DNA from: an uncultured Collinsella sp.
Lineage (GTDB): Bacteria > Actinomycetota > Coriobacteriia > Coriobacteriales > Coriobacteriaceae
Length of the DNA stretch: 64,000 nucleotides
Reading direction: 5' to 3'
Assembly (NCBI GenBank): GCA_900758475.1
Contig: CAAERQ010000013.1
Span: 51,425-115,424, forward strand
A model generated the notes under the pieces. It saw only the letters and a program-made list of their open reading frames with translations. It made no database searches and was not told the origin of the DNA. A program made the translations under genes and the position numbers. This document shows positions 40,352 through 49,584 of this stretch, piece by piece (the first letter of the stretch is position 1; each line of letters begins with the position of its first letter).

Positions 40352-41728
40352 CTAGGCTCTCAACAGATAGCGCACCTCGTAGGGTGCAAGCTCAAGGGTA
40401 CCCGTCAGCTCGACCGTGGGCGCATCGTCGGCAAGCAGGTCGACGAAGGACCCGTTGAGCTCGCCGGCGCCAAAGGTGTAAGGCTCGTCCACGGCGTTCA
40501 CCGCCACGAGCACCGTCGCGTCGTCGCAGGCGCGCTCGAACAGCAGCTGCTTGTTCTGGATCGCCACATTGCGATAGGCACCGTAGTTGAGAGCACGGGC
40601 CGCCGCGTCGTTTGCCGAACGCAGGTGCGCCAGCTGCGTGATGAAGGCCGTCAGCTCGTTGGGCGCAGGCTCATCGAGCGCAGGTCGCAGCGCCCAGTCA
40701 CCATCGGGACCGCCCTTTTCGCCGGCAATTCCCCACTCGCTGCCATAGTAGACGCACGGGATGCCCGGCATGCCAAAGAGCATGCCATAGGCGGGACGCA
40801 GGCACGACTTGTCGGTGAGGATGCTTGCCAAGCGCGGCACGTCGTGGTTGTCGACAAACGACAGCAGGTGCTTGCCGCGGTAGATGCACCACGGATCGCC
40901 GCCAAACTGGCGATGCAGCGAGTGCGCGATCTCGAACATATTGACTGAGTTAAAGCTGGAGTACAGGCCCTTGTAGCACTCGTAGTTGGTGCAGGAGTCG
41001 AGCATCTCGTCGTTGACGATCTGGTTGTAGTCGCTATGGAGCGTCTCGCCAATCAGCACGAAGTCGGGCTTGAGCTCACGGGCAAAGCTATGCAGACGAC
41101 GCATGAAATCGCGGTCGAGCATGTAGGCGACGTCCAGGCGCAGGCCGTCGACGCCAAAGACGTCGGCCCAACGGCGCACAGACTCGAGCAGGTAATCGAC
41201 CACAGCGGGATTTTGCAGGTTGAGCTTCACAAGCTCAAAATGGCCTTCCCAGCCCTCGTACCAAAAGCCGTCGCCGTAGCACGAGTCGCCGTCAAAGCTG
41301 ATGTGGAACCAGTCCTTGTACGGCGAGTCCCACTTACGCTCCTGCACATCGCGGAAGGCCCAAAAGCCACGGCCCACATGGTTGAAGACGGCATCGAGTA
41401 CCACGCGGATGCCGTGGGCGTGCAGCGTCTCGCATACGACGGCAAAGTCGGCATCCCCACCCAGGCGGCGGTCGATATGGCGCAGGCTGCGCGTATCATA
41501 GCCGTGGCTATCAGACTCGAGCGGCGGGTTGATCAGCACAGCGCCAATACCGAGCTCTTGCAGGTAGTCGGCCCATTTGGCGATTTTCATGATAGGAGCA
41601 TCAGGGTTGGGCGCGGCGTTGGCAGCCTGGGCGAGCTCATCCTCGGCAACGGGCGCGGCGTTTTCGCGCGGAGCCCCGCAAAAGCCCAGCGGATAGATCT
41701 GATAGAACGTCGTCTCGTATGCCCACAT
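40352..41728 (-). CDS. GH13 alpha-amylase family glycoside hydrolase
   Basis: A 458-residue cytoplasmic glycosidase (no signal peptide) of the maltodextrin glucosidase/neopullulanase type. The four GH13 regions are present: DAVFNH, GLRLDVAYM with the nucleophile Asp, the acid Glu in LIGETLHS, and FVDNHD. A C-terminal beta domain follows from about residue 370. It probably degrades imported maltooligosaccharides or glycogen. No maltose transporter is adjacent. Confidence 0.9.
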   Translation of the reverse strand: MWAYETTFYQIYPLGFCGAPRENAAPVAEDELAQAANAAPNPDAPIMKIAKWADYLQELGIGAVLINPPLESDSHGYDTRSLRHIDRRLGGDADFAVVCETLHAHGIRVVLDAVFNHVGRGFWAFRDVQERKWDSPYKDWFHISFDGDSCYGDGFWYEGWEGHFELVKLNLQNPAVVDYLLESVRRWADVFGVDGLRLDVAYMLDRDFMRRLHSFARELKPDFVLIGETLHSDYNQIVNDEMLDSCTNYECYKGLYSSFNSVNMFEIAHSLHRQFGGDPWCIYRGKHLLSFVDNHDVPRLASILTDKSCLRPAYGMLFGMPGIPCVYYGSEWGIAGEKGGPDGDWALRPALDEPAPNELTAFITQLAHLRSANDAAARALNYGAYRNVAIQNKQLLFERACDDATVLVAVNAVDEPYTFGAGELNGSFVDLLADDAPTVELTGTLELAPYEVRYLLRA

Positions 41729-41799
41729 AACAGCCTCCCGGTAAGCTCAACACAACGACATCCATTGTATGCCTGCCGTGCATCCCCTCCCCCAAAATA

Positions 41800-41866
41800 A
41801 GTTGCGGTGGAATAGGGACTGTTTGCCGGGTTTATTGGGCCCAGCAGTCCGTATTTCACCGCAACT
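41800..41866. repeat. Hairpin repeat of the GTTGCGGTGGAATAG family, copy 1
   Basis: AGTTGCGGTGGAATAGGGAC at the left end pairs with GTCCGTATTTCACCGCAACT at the right end, 20 of 22 bases in all, around 23 bases. A second copy at 45939-46007 has the same outer arms and different inner arms that still pair. It follows the MFS gene stop, but no T-run is present. Confidence 0.75.
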
Positions 41867-41882
41867 GATGAGGAGGATGTGG

Positions 41883-43079
41883 CTAGGCGACGGGCTTTGC
41901 GCGGCGTATGGCTGGGAACATCACCGTGATGGCGAGGATGACGCCCACGACGGCAATCGCCCCGCCCGCGAAGCCGATCCAAGCGATACCGGGACCCGAA
42001 ACCACGGCGCCGCCGATTGCGGTGCCCGTGCCAATACCGAGGTTAAACAGGCCCGAGAAGATCGACATGGCGACGGCCGACGAATCTGCCGGCGTGTGCT
42101 TGATGAGCTCGGCCTGAAACGCCACGTTAAAGGCCGTGGCGCAGCAACCCCACAGTGCGCAGACGGCAAGCACTGTCACGAGCGACGATGCGGCCGGCCC
42201 CATGAGCAGCAGAGCCACCGGCACGCCGGAAAGCGTGATAGCAAGGAACGGAAAACGGTGCCCGTCGAACAGGCGGCTGAACAGCCAGCTGCCCACCAAG
42301 CCGGAACAGCCAAACGCCGTCAGCGTCATGGTGATGGCGCCCGCATCGACGTGCGCGACCTGCGCCAGGAAGGGCTCGATATAGCTGTAGCTTGCGTAAT
42401 AGCCGGTCGCCATGAAGACCGTGACTGCGTAGAGCGCGATGAGGAGAGGGTTCTTGAGCAGCTCGGGCAGCTGTTTGACGGTAAAGCGCTCACCCGCCGG
42501 CATGGCCGGGAACACCGCTGCCTGGTAGACGACCGCGATGGCTGAGAGGCCCCCGACCACGGCAAACGTCATGCGCCAGCCCACGGCCAAGCCAATGGCG
42601 CGACCGAGAGGCAGGCCAAAGATCTGCGCGATGGACGAGCCCGTGGCGATCATGCTGATGGCGAGCGCGCCGTGGCGAGTGTCGACCAGGCGCGAGGCCA
42701 TAATCGAGGCGACTGACCAGAACACGGCATGTGCGCAAGCGACCACCAGGCGCGCGCAGACCAGGATGGGATAGGTCGGCGCCACAGCGGACAGGAACTG
42801 ACCGAGCGAGAACACGGCCAGCACGCCCAGCAGCATCCGCTTGAACTCAAAGCGCGAGGCGAACACCATGAGCGGCAGCGACAGCAGCATGACGCCCCAG
42901 GCATAGACCGAGATCATGATGCCAGTTTGGGCCTCGGTGAGCGAAAACGATGCAGCGATGTCGGTCAGCAGGCCGATGGGCATGAACTCCGACGTGTTGA
43001 ACACGAACGCGCAGCAGGTGAGCCCGACGAGTGGGAGCCACTGCCTGAGCGTGATGCCGTCTTGCCTTGCCTGACTCAT
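41883..43079 (-). CDS. Major facilitator superfamily transporter (DHA1-type)
   Basis: A 398-residue twelve-span permease resembling the AraJ/SotB sugar- or drug-efflux group: the first span starts LRQWLPLVGLTCCAFVFNTS, and EFMPIGLLTDIAASF after it is typical of that group. The MFS loop 2-3 motif appears as SRFEFKRMLLG. The start is the ATG at 43077-43079, eight bases after GGAG; a TTG five codons upstream is less likely. Substrate unknown. Confidence 0.88.
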   Translation of the reverse strand: MSQARQDGITLRQWLPLVGLTCCAFVFNTSEFMPIGLLTDIAASFSLTEAQTGIMISVYAWGVMLLSLPLMVFASRFEFKRMLLGVLAVFSLGQFLSAVAPTYPILVCARLVVACAHAVFWSVASIMASRLVDTRHGALAISMIATGSSIAQIFGLPLGRAIGLAVGWRMTFAVVGGLSAIAVVYQAAVFPAMPAGERFTVKQLPELLKNPLLIALYAVTVFMATGYYASYSYIEPFLAQVAHVDAGAITMTLTAFGCSGLVGSWLFSRLFDGHRFPFLAITLSGVPVALLLMGPAASSLVTVLAVCALWGCCATAFNVAFQAELIKHTPADSSAVAMSIFSGLFNLGIGTGTAIGGAVVSGPGIAWIGFAGGAIAVVGVILAITVMFPAIRRAKPVA

Positions 43080-43199
43080 ATATAACATCTCCAATCATTT
43101 TGAGCGGAGGCGATTATATAGCAACGGTCCCACATCCGTCAGTAACGGACACGGGACCGAAACAATTCGATACACAGAGGTTGCGCCGTCAATAAATAA

Positions 43200-45560
43200 C
43201 TAAGCCAACCCCAGCAATATGCCCGCCGAATGCACGACAAACGCCACGATCCAGGCGACCGTCACTTGAAACGCGAACACGGCAACGGCATAGCGCGCGC
43301 CCAACTCGCTCCTGACGGCGCCGATGGCCGCCACGCAGGGCGGGTACAGCAACGTAAAGACCAGGAACACGTAAGCGGTAAACGGCGAAAACATGGTCGA
43401 CAGTGCCGCGGGTGAGGTCGCGCCCAAAAGCACGGTGAGGGTCGAGATGACACTCTCCTTGGCGATAAGTCCGGTGACGAGCGCCGTGGATGCGCGCCAA
43501 TCGCCAAAGCCAAGCGGCGCCAGCGCCGGCGCGATGATGCTGCCGAGGCCCGCAAGCAGGCTTTGCGACTGATCGGCGACCACATTAAAGCGGATATCGA
43601 ACGTCTGAAGGAACCAGATGACCACCGTAGCGGCAAAGATAATGGTAAAGGCCTTGGTAATAAAATCCTTGGCCTTATCCCATGCCAGCATCACCGTCGT
43701 CTTGACGCTCGGCAGGCGGTAGTTGGGGAGCTCCATGATAAACGGCACTGGGTCGCCCTTAAATGCCGTGCGGTTGAGCACCAAAGCCGCGATACAGCCA
43801 ACCGCAATGCCAATCAGATAGAGCGAGACCATGGCGGGAACCGTTGCCTGTGGGAAAAACGCCCCGCACAGCAGACCGTAGACCGGCAACTTGGCCGAGC
43901 AGCTCATGAACGGCGTGAGCATGACCGTCATCTTGCGGTCGTGCTCGGATGGGAGTGTACGGGTCGACATGATAGCCGGCACGGTGCAGCCAAAACCGAC
44001 GAGCATGGGCACAAAGCTGCGGCCCGACAGGCCAAAGCGACGCAACACCTTATCCATGACAAAGGCGACGCGCGCCATGTAGCCCGAGTCCTCCAGAATG
44101 GAGAGGAACAAGAAGAGCACGACAATAATCGGCAGGAAGGTCAGCACGCTGCCCACACCCGTAAGCACGCCGTCGACAGCCAGTGAACGCACCACGTCGT
44201 TGGTGCCGAACGCCTTGAGACCCGCATCGGCCGAGGCGATGATGGCAGCGATGCCGTCCTCCATGAGTCCCTGCAACGCCGCGCCGATCACGCCAAATGT
44301 CAGCCAAAAGACGAGGCCCATGATCACCAAGAACGCCGGAATGGCCGTGTAGCGACCCGTCAGGATGCGGTCAATCTTGACGGAGCGCACGTGCTCGCGG
44401 CTCTCGTGCGGCTTGACGACGCAGCGCCCGCACACGTCGCCGATAAAGCTAAAGCGCATATCGGCCAGCGCGGAAAGGCGGTCGGTGCCGGCCTCGCCCT
44501 CCATCTGGGTAATGATGTGCTCGATGGCATCAAGCTCGTTACGGTCCAGGTGAAGCGTCTCGGTTACCAGCTCGTCGCCCTCAACTAGCTTGGTCGCCGC
44601 AAAACGCACGGGAATGTGCGCCGTCGCGGCATGGTCCTCGATAAGGTTGGCAATGCCGTGGATGCAGCGATGCAGTGCACCGCCGTCTGGGCCATCGGGT
44701 GCGCAGAAGTCCAGGCGGCCGGGGCGCTCGCGGAAACGCGCCACATGCAGGGCATGGTCCACCAGCTCGCCGATGCCCTCGTTGCGCGCGGCGCTAATGG
44801 GAACGACTGGCACGCCCAGCAGACTCTCGAGCAGGTTGACGTCAATGGCACCGCCGTTGGTCGTCACCTCGTCCATCATGTTGAGCGCGATAACCATGGG
44901 GCGATCGAGCTCCATAAGCTGCAGCGTTAGGTACAGATTGCGCTCGATGTTGGTGGCGTCGATGATGTCGATGATGGCGTCGGGGTTTTCGTCAAGGATG
45001 AATTGACGGCTCACGATCTCCTCGCCCGTGTACGGCGACAGCGAATAGATGCCAGGCAGGTCGGTAACGCTCGCCTCGGGGTGGTTACGAATAGTGCCAT
45101 CCTTGCGGTCGACCGTCACGCCGGGAAAGTTACCGACATGCTGATTGGAGCCTGTCAGCTGGTTAAACAGCGTGGTCTTACCGCAGTTTTGGTTGCCGGC
45201 GAGGGCAAAATGAAGCGGTGCGCCCTCGGGCACGGCCGTTTTTGCCGCACGGGGCGAATACGTCCCCTCGCCGAGTGCCGGGTGCTCCGTCGTGCCGATT
45301 GCGGCGTTAGCGCGCGGACCCGTATCTGTGTCGTGAACACCCACGAGCTCAATGCGTGCGGCATCGTCCTTGCGCAGCGTCAACTCGTAGCCACGCAGGC
45401 GAATCTCGAGCGGGTCGCCCATGGGGGCGTACTTCATCATGGTGACTTCGGTGCCCGGCGTTAGCCCCATGTCCAAAATATGCTGTCGGAGCGCCTGATC
45501 GTCCGATGTTACCGATGCGACGACGGCGTCCTTTCCAATCTCGACCGTATCGAGCTTCAC
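43200..45560 (-). CDS. feoB: Ferrous iron transporter, FeoA-FeoB fusion
   Basis: Imports Fe(II). The 786-residue protein joins a FeoA-like SH3 domain (about residues 1-75, HILDMGLTPGTEVTMMKYAP) to FeoB. The G domain has LAGNQNCGKTTLFNQLTG near residue 122, PGVTVDRKDG, DLPGIYSL and ALNMMDE. The membrane part carries two gate segments, including GFGCTVPAIMSTRTLPSEHD and MSCSAKLPVYGLL. The start is GTG at 45558-45560 with GGGGGAGG upstream. FeoA is normally a separate gene. Confidence 0.94.
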   Translation of the reverse strand: MKLDTVEIGKDAVVASVTSDDQALRQHILDMGLTPGTEVTMMKYAPMGDPLEIRLRGYELTLRKDDAARIELVGVHDTDTGPRANAAIGTTEHPALGEGTYSPRAAKTAVPEGAPLHFALAGNQNCGKTTLFNQLTGSNQHVGNFPGVTVDRKDGTIRNHPEASVTDLPGIYSLSPYTGEEIVSRQFILDENPDAIIDIIDATNIERNLYLTLQLMELDRPMVIALNMMDEVTTNGGAIDVNLLESLLGVPVVPISAARNEGIGELVDHALHVARFRERPGRLDFCAPDGPDGGALHRCIHGIANLIEDHAATAHIPVRFAATKLVEGDELVTETLHLDRNELDAIEHIITQMEGEAGTDRLSALADMRFSFIGDVCGRCVVKPHESREHVRSVKIDRILTGRYTAIPAFLVIMGLVFWLTFGVIGAALQGLMEDGIAAIIASADAGLKAFGTNDVVRSLAVDGVLTGVGSVLTFLPIIVVLFLFLSILEDSGYMARVAFVMDKVLRRFGLSGRSFVPMLVGFGCTVPAIMSTRTLPSEHDRKMTVMLTPFMSCSAKLPVYGLLCGAFFPQATVPAMVSLYLIGIAVGCIAALVLNRTAFKGDPVPFIMELPNYRLPSVKTTVMLAWDKAKDFITKAFTIIFAATVVIWFLQTFDIRFNVVADQSQSLLAGLGSIIAPALAPLGFGDWRASTALVTGLIAKESVISTLTVLLGATSPAALSTMFSPFTAYVFLVFTLLYPPCVAAIGAVRSELGARYAVAVFAFQVTVAWIVAFVVHSAGILLGLA

Positions 45561-45602
45561 GTCCGTGTTCCTCCCCCGGCGCCCACAGGGCGTTGTATTT
45601 AT

Positions 45603-45636
45603 GTTCACCAAGGCTAACCGTTTGCCATGGCTAACC
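45603..45636 (-). promoter_or_regulatory. Tandem DtxR/IdeR-like boxes upstream of feoAB
   Basis: On the minus strand GGTTAGCCATGGCAAAC and GGTTAGCCTTGGTGAAC lie end to end (13 of 17 identical). The GGTTAGCC half-site matches the iron-dependent repressor box (TTAGGTTAGCCTAACCTAA by family knowledge); the inverted half is imperfect. They sit 43-76 bp before the GTG, where an iron repressor would act. Confidence 0.6.
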
Positions 45637-45719
45637 AATTTTAACCATGCATGATAGCGCGAACATGCAACGATGTTCAATCAGCAAATTGGCGCAATGG
45701 GGACAGGCAGGAGAGTTCA

Positions 45720-45920
45720 GGGCCATAGTTTCCCGATGAGGCCTCTCGGGGAAACTACATCCCAGAATTCCAGCTCGAACCGGGATATGGTTTCCCAAAC
45801 AGGCCTCTTACGGAAAATGCATCCCGGAATCCCCGCTCGAAACGGGACGCGCTTTCCCAGTCGAGGCCCTATGGGAAACTGCGTCCCACCTTGAAAGGCA
45901 AAACTGGGGCGCAGTTTCCG
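45720..45920. repeat. Array of seven 15-bp motifs in alternating orientation, 62-bp period
   Basis: The motif, consensus about GGGATGCGGTTTCCC, occurs forward at 45720, 45782, 45844 and 45906 and reversed at 45749, 45811 and 45873. Spacing alternates exactly 29 and 33 bp, giving a 62-bp period. Spacers of 14 and 18 bases are partly conserved (AGGCCTCT, GCTCGAA). The layout resembles enterobacterial BIMEs (alternating REP sequences), but the motif is unrelated. No gene overlaps. Confidence 0.85.
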
Positions 45921-45938
45921 GGCGGGGCATCAAAAACG

Positions 45939-46007
45939 AAGTTGCGGTGGAATAGTTCCTGGATGGGCTGGTTGATGCCCCAGATAGGAACTATTTCACC
46001 GCAAGTT
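45939..46007. repeat. Hairpin repeat of the GTTGCGGTGGAATAG family, copy 2
   Basis: AAGTTGCGGTGGAATAGTTC (left) pairs with GAACTATTTCACCGCAAGTT (right) at nearly every position. The inner arm GTTCCT/AGGAAC replaces GGGACTG/CAGTCC of copy 1, a compensatory change. It lies 26 bp past the esterase stop and adjoins the 62-bp array. Confidence 0.75.
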
Positions 46008-46033
46008 ATTGAAGGGCTTGGATGCCGGGACTC

Positions 46034-46933
46034 TTACAGATGGCGCTCCAGGAAGCGGAAGGCTAGGCGGATCCAGGGACGGACCGCCACCTGCTTGTCC
46101 TCGTTGTCGACCGCGGTGTTGGCGTTGCCGAGCGAAAGGCCGTGACCACCCTGGTCGAAGACGTGCATCTCGCATGCAACGCCCTCCTCGGCCATGCGCT
46201 GCGCAAACGGGTAGACCTGCGCGATCGGCGCCGTCTTGTCGTCGGACACGCCCCACACAAAGGTCGGTGGCATCTGACGCGAAACATGCGTGGTGGGGCA
46301 GATGTCGGCCAGATGCTCGTCAGTTGCCTCGCCGCCCGTCACCATCGACAGGTAGTCGTTGAGCAAATCGCGCCCCGTCTTGCCGCCCGTCTTGGGCACA
46401 CGCAAGTCAATGCGCGGATCGCGCGTCTGCATGTCGCGCACATAGGCAAAGTCGAGCAATGGATAGCCCAGCACCACGGCATCGGGACGAATGTCGTCCG
46501 GACGCGCCCCGGCAAGTGCCGCAAAGGGGCCGGTCTTCCACTGCGTTGCCAGCGAGGCACAGATCATGCCGCCCGCCGAGAATCCCACGACGCACACGCG
46601 CTTAGGATCGACATGCCACTCGTCGGCGTTGGCGCGCACCGTGGCGACCATCTTGGCAAGATCTGCCTGGGGGTGCGGAAAGCTCACGTCACCCGTAGAA
46701 CTCGTGACATAGTTGAGCACAAAGGCCTGGTAACCGTGATCCAAAAACGCAAACGCCACAGGATCCTGCTCATGCGGAGCGATATGCGTAAACGCACCTC
46801 CGCCACAGACAATCACCGCGGGGCGGCGGCCATTCGGTTTATCGGGCAACGGCTCGGCACCCAAATACGTAAATGTCGCCGGATATTCCTCGGTCGGCTC
46901 CTCGCCCCACAGCGCATGGTTCTCGACAATCAT
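46034..46933 (-). CDS. Alpha/beta hydrolase, acetyl-esterase-like
   Basis: A 299-residue hydrolase, probably an acetyl (xylan or sugar) esterase. The nucleophile Ser is in VCVVGFSAGGMICAS (GxSxG), the oxyanion segment is VIVCGGGAFTHIAPHEQDP in place of the usual HGG, and the His is in FDQGGHGLSLG. No signal peptide, so it acts in the cytoplasm. The ATG at 46931-46933 has AAGGGAG; the longer open frame would run into the promoter region. It is divergent from the EIIA gene. Confidence 0.87.
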   Translation of the reverse strand: MIVENHALWGEEPTEEYPATFTYLGAEPLPDKPNGRRPAVIVCGGGAFTHIAPHEQDPVAFAFLDHGYQAFVLNYVTSSTGDVSFPHPQADLAKMVATVRANADEWHVDPKRVCVVGFSAGGMICASLATQWKTGPFAALAGARPDDIRPDAVVLGYPLLDFAYVRDMQTRDPRIDLRVPKTGGKTGRDLLNDYLSMVTGGEATDEHLADICPTTHVSRQMPPTFVWGVSDDKTAPIAQVYPFAQRMAEEGVACEMHVFDQGGHGLSLGNANTAVDNEDKQVAVRPWIRLAFRFLERHL

Positions 46934-47117
46934 ATGTGCTCCCTTCGCGCAAATTATGCGCCCTTGTTTTTCGCCTTCAAGCGTACCCCACTTGAACCCG
47001 TGGCGCAGAAACACTCCGGCAATAAGTTTCCCTTCAACTGATATATCACATAATCCCAGTTCAGAGGTATCGTTGAGCAGCGTAGAATAGGGGCGTTGAC
47101 CAAGCCGCGAAACACAT

Positions 47118-47131
47118 GTGAAACGTTTCCG
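47118..47131. promoter_or_regulatory. LacI/CcpA-type operator between esterase and EIIA
   Basis: GAAACGTTTC (47120-47129) is a perfect 10-bp dyad centred on CG, the form bound by LacI-family regulators and similar to catabolite-responsive elements. It lies 46 bp upstream of the EIIA gene in a divergent promoter region. No LacI-family gene is in the window. Confidence 0.5.
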
Positions 47132-47176
47132 GCAAACCAAACGCGCGATATGCGCCTATTTAAGTTGGAGGCAACT

Positions 47177-47740
47177 ATGGGTCTGCTCGATTCGCTTAAG
47201 TCCACCTTCACCTCGACCGGCGAGGCGTCCGTTCCGCCCGCAGCAAGCTTCGCTACCCGCGAAGGCGTCATCTATGCCCCCGTCAACGGCGTGCTCGTCA
47301 ACCTGAACGAGGTTCCCGACGAGACGATCGCCTCGGGCATGCTTGGCCAGGGCTATGGCATCGAGCCCATTACCGGCACCATCTATGCGCCCGCCAACGG
47401 CCGCATCGGTGCCACCACTGTCACCAACCACTCCATCGGCATGATCACCGAGGACGGCCTGCGCGTGTTCATCCATGTTGGCCTGGGCACCGTGGAAATG
47501 AACGGCAAGGGTTTTGCCCGCTTTGTCGAGATGGGCGATGTGGTCAAGGCAGGCCAGCCGCTCATCAGCTTCGACCGCGAGGCCATTAAGGCCGCTGGTC
47601 ACGAGGACATCGTGACCGTCATCGTCTCCGAGCTCGATCGTCTTAAGAGCATCGACCATGTCGGCGAGTCTGGAACGCTTATCGGCGGCAACCCGCTCGT
47701 CAAGCTTGGCGACCCGCTGCTGGTTGCCAAGACCAAGTAG
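47177..47740 (+). CDS. Stand-alone PTS EIIA of the glucose (Crr) class
   Basis: A 187-residue phosphocarrier that takes phosphate from HPr. The active-site His is in VFIHVGLGTVEMNGKGF (the usual HxGxDTV has Gly in place of Asp). The fold begins YAPVNGVLVNLNEVPDET near residue 34. It could phosphorylate an EIIB for the orphan EIIC at 9748-10962 or other permeases, and by family analogy may regulate other proteins. The ATG follows TTGGAGG. Confidence 0.9.
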   Translation: MGLLDSLKSTFTSTGEASVPPAASFATREGVIYAPVNGVLVNLNEVPDETIASGMLGQGYGIEPITGTIYAPANGRIGATTVTNHSIGMITEDGLRVFIHVGLGTVEMNGKGFARFVEMGDVVKAGQPLISFDREAIKAAGHEDIVTVIVSELDRLKSIDHVGESGTLIGGNPLVKLGDPLLVAKTK

Positions 47741-47777
47741 CCAGGCCCCACGCCACACAGCCAAAAGGCACCTCGTC

Positions 47778-47812
47778 AAGCGCCCGCGACCATTTGGCCG
47801 CGGGCGCTTTTC
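47778..47812 (+). terminator. EIIA gene terminator
   Basis: AAGCGCCCGCG pairs with CGCGGGCGCTT around ACCATTTGGC and is followed by TTTCG. It lies 38 bp past the stop codon. Confidence 0.75.
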
Positions 47813-47921
47813 GTTTGAAAAACCATCCCGCCAATGCTTTATCTGTATAGCTCAAATGAGCCGAGCTGCTAGAATATCGAACTGTATGGATAACTATCAT
47901 TCAACCGTTATGGGAGGATAC

Positions 47922-49325
47922 GTGAACCGCACCAAAATCGCGCAGCTCTATGCCGATGCCGAGTCGCTCGGCGGCCAGACCGTCACCGTCGCCGGCTGGG
48001 TCAAGTCCGTCCGCGACATGAAGAACTTTGGCTTTGTTACGCTCAACGACGGCAGCTGCTTCCGCGACCTGCAGGTCGTCATGAACCGCGAGGCACTCGA
48101 CAACTACGACGAGATCGCCCATCAAAACGTCTCGGCCGCACTCATTTGCACCGGCACCGTCAAGCTGACCCCCGATGCGCCCCAGCCTTTCGAGCTTTCT
48201 GCCACCTCCATCGAGGTCGAGGGCACGAGCGCCCCGGATTACCCGCTGCAGAAGAAGCGCGCAACCGTCGAGTTCCTGCGCACCCAGCAGCACCTGCGCC
48301 CGCGCACCAACCTGTTCCGCGCCGTGTTCCGCATCCGCTCTGTCGCGGCTGCCGCCATCCACCGCTTCTTCCAGGAGCAGGGCTTTGTCTACGTCAACAC
48401 CCCCATCATCACCACGAGTGACTGCGAGGGCGCCGGCGAGATGTTCCGCGTGACCACGCTCGACCCCAAAAATCCGCCCCTCACCGAGTCCGGCGAGGTC
48501 GACTGGAGCCAGGACTTCTTTGGCAAGCATGCAAGCCTCACCGTGTCCGGCCAGCTCAATGCCGAGAACTTTGCCATGGCCTTTGGCGACGTGTACACCT
48601 TTGGCCCCACCTTCCGCGCCGAGAACTCCAACACCACGCGCCACGCCGCCGAGTTTTGGATGATCGAGCCCGAGATGGCCTTTGCCGATCTTAACGACTA
48701 CATGGATAACGCCGAGGCCATGCTCAAGTATGTCCTTAAGGACGTCATGGCAACCTGCCCCGACGAGCTCAATATGCTCAACAAGTTTGTGGACAAGGGT
48801 CTGCTCGAGCGCCTGGACCATGTCGCCAACTCCGACTTCGCCCGCGTCACCTATACCGAGGCCGTCGAAATCCTGGAGCAGGCAGTCGCTGCTGGCCACC
48901 AGTTTGATTACCCCGTCAGCTGGGGCATCGACCTGCAGACCGAGCACGAGCGCTTCCTGACCGAAGAGCACTTTAAGCGACCGACTTTTGTGACCGACTA
49001 CCCGGCCGAGATCAAGGCGTTCTACATGCGCATGAACGAGGACGGCAAGACCGTCGCCGCCGCCGACTGCCTGGTGCCCGGTATCGGCGAGATTATCGGC
49101 GGCTCCCAGCGCGAGGAGCGCCTGGATCTGCTCGAGGCCCGCATCAAGGACCTGGGCATGAATCCCGAGCAGTACAAGTACTACCTTGACCTGCGCCGCT
49201 ACGGTTCCTGCAAGCACGCCGGCTACGGTCTGGGCTTCGAGCGCTTGGTCATGTATCTGACCGGCGTGGGCAACATCCGCGACGTCCTGCCGCACCCACG
49301 CACCGTGGGCAACGCCGACTTCTAA
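47922..49325 (+). CDS. asnS: Asparagine--tRNA ligase
   Basis: Class II aminoacyl-tRNA synthetase of 467 residues. The N-terminal OB fold reads GQTVTVAGWVKSVRDMKNFG. Motif 2 is FRAENSNTTRHAAEFWMIEP and motif 3 is GLGFERLVMYLTG. The start is GTG at 47922 behind GGGAGG, giving the family's usual N-terminus; an ATG 12 codons upstream lacks a site. Having asnS means Asn-tRNA can be made directly. Confidence 0.96.
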   Translation: MNRTKIAQLYADAESLGGQTVTVAGWVKSVRDMKNFGFVTLNDGSCFRDLQVVMNREALDNYDEIAHQNVSAALICTGTVKLTPDAPQPFELSATSIEVEGTSAPDYPLQKKRATVEFLRTQQHLRPRTNLFRAVFRIRSVAAAAIHRFFQEQGFVYVNTPIITTSDCEGAGEMFRVTTLDPKNPPLTESGEVDWSQDFFGKHASLTVSGQLNAENFAMAFGDVYTFGPTFRAENSNTTRHAAEFWMIEPEMAFADLNDYMDNAEAMLKYVLKDVMATCPDELNMLNKFVDKGLLERLDHVANSDFARVTYTEAVEILEQAVAAGHQFDYPVSWGIDLQTEHERFLTEEHFKRPTFVTDYPAEIKAFYMRMNEDGKTVAAADCLVPGIGEIIGGSQREERLDLLEARIKDLGMNPEQYKYYLDLRRYGSCKHAGYGLGFERLVMYLTGVGNIRDVLPHPRTVGNADF

Positions 49326-49373
49326 TCGTCGGACGCTAGCTCGCGTCGCCACACGCCAACGCTCATCGCACAA

Positions 49374-49408
49374 GCGCCTCTCGACATCGGTCGAGAGACG
49401 CTTTTTTT
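49374..49408 (+). terminator. asnS terminator
   Basis: GCGCCTCTCGA pairs with TCGAGAGACGC around CATCGG, with one mismatch, and is followed by TTTTTTT. It is about 50 bp past the asnS stop. Confidence 0.88.
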
Positions 49409-49584
49409 CAACAGCATCCGTCAAGCTTTTGGCAAGTTTTTGGTCAGTTGAGCAGGGCTGTTGAAAACTCGACCCGCCGTTTGCCGACGACTACCGACCG
49501 CCCAGAGCGCCCTGCGCCCCTGGGAAAGCCCCACGTCCTAGGCTCCATACCGTCGCCACCCAAAACGGAAAGGACGTGGGCACC

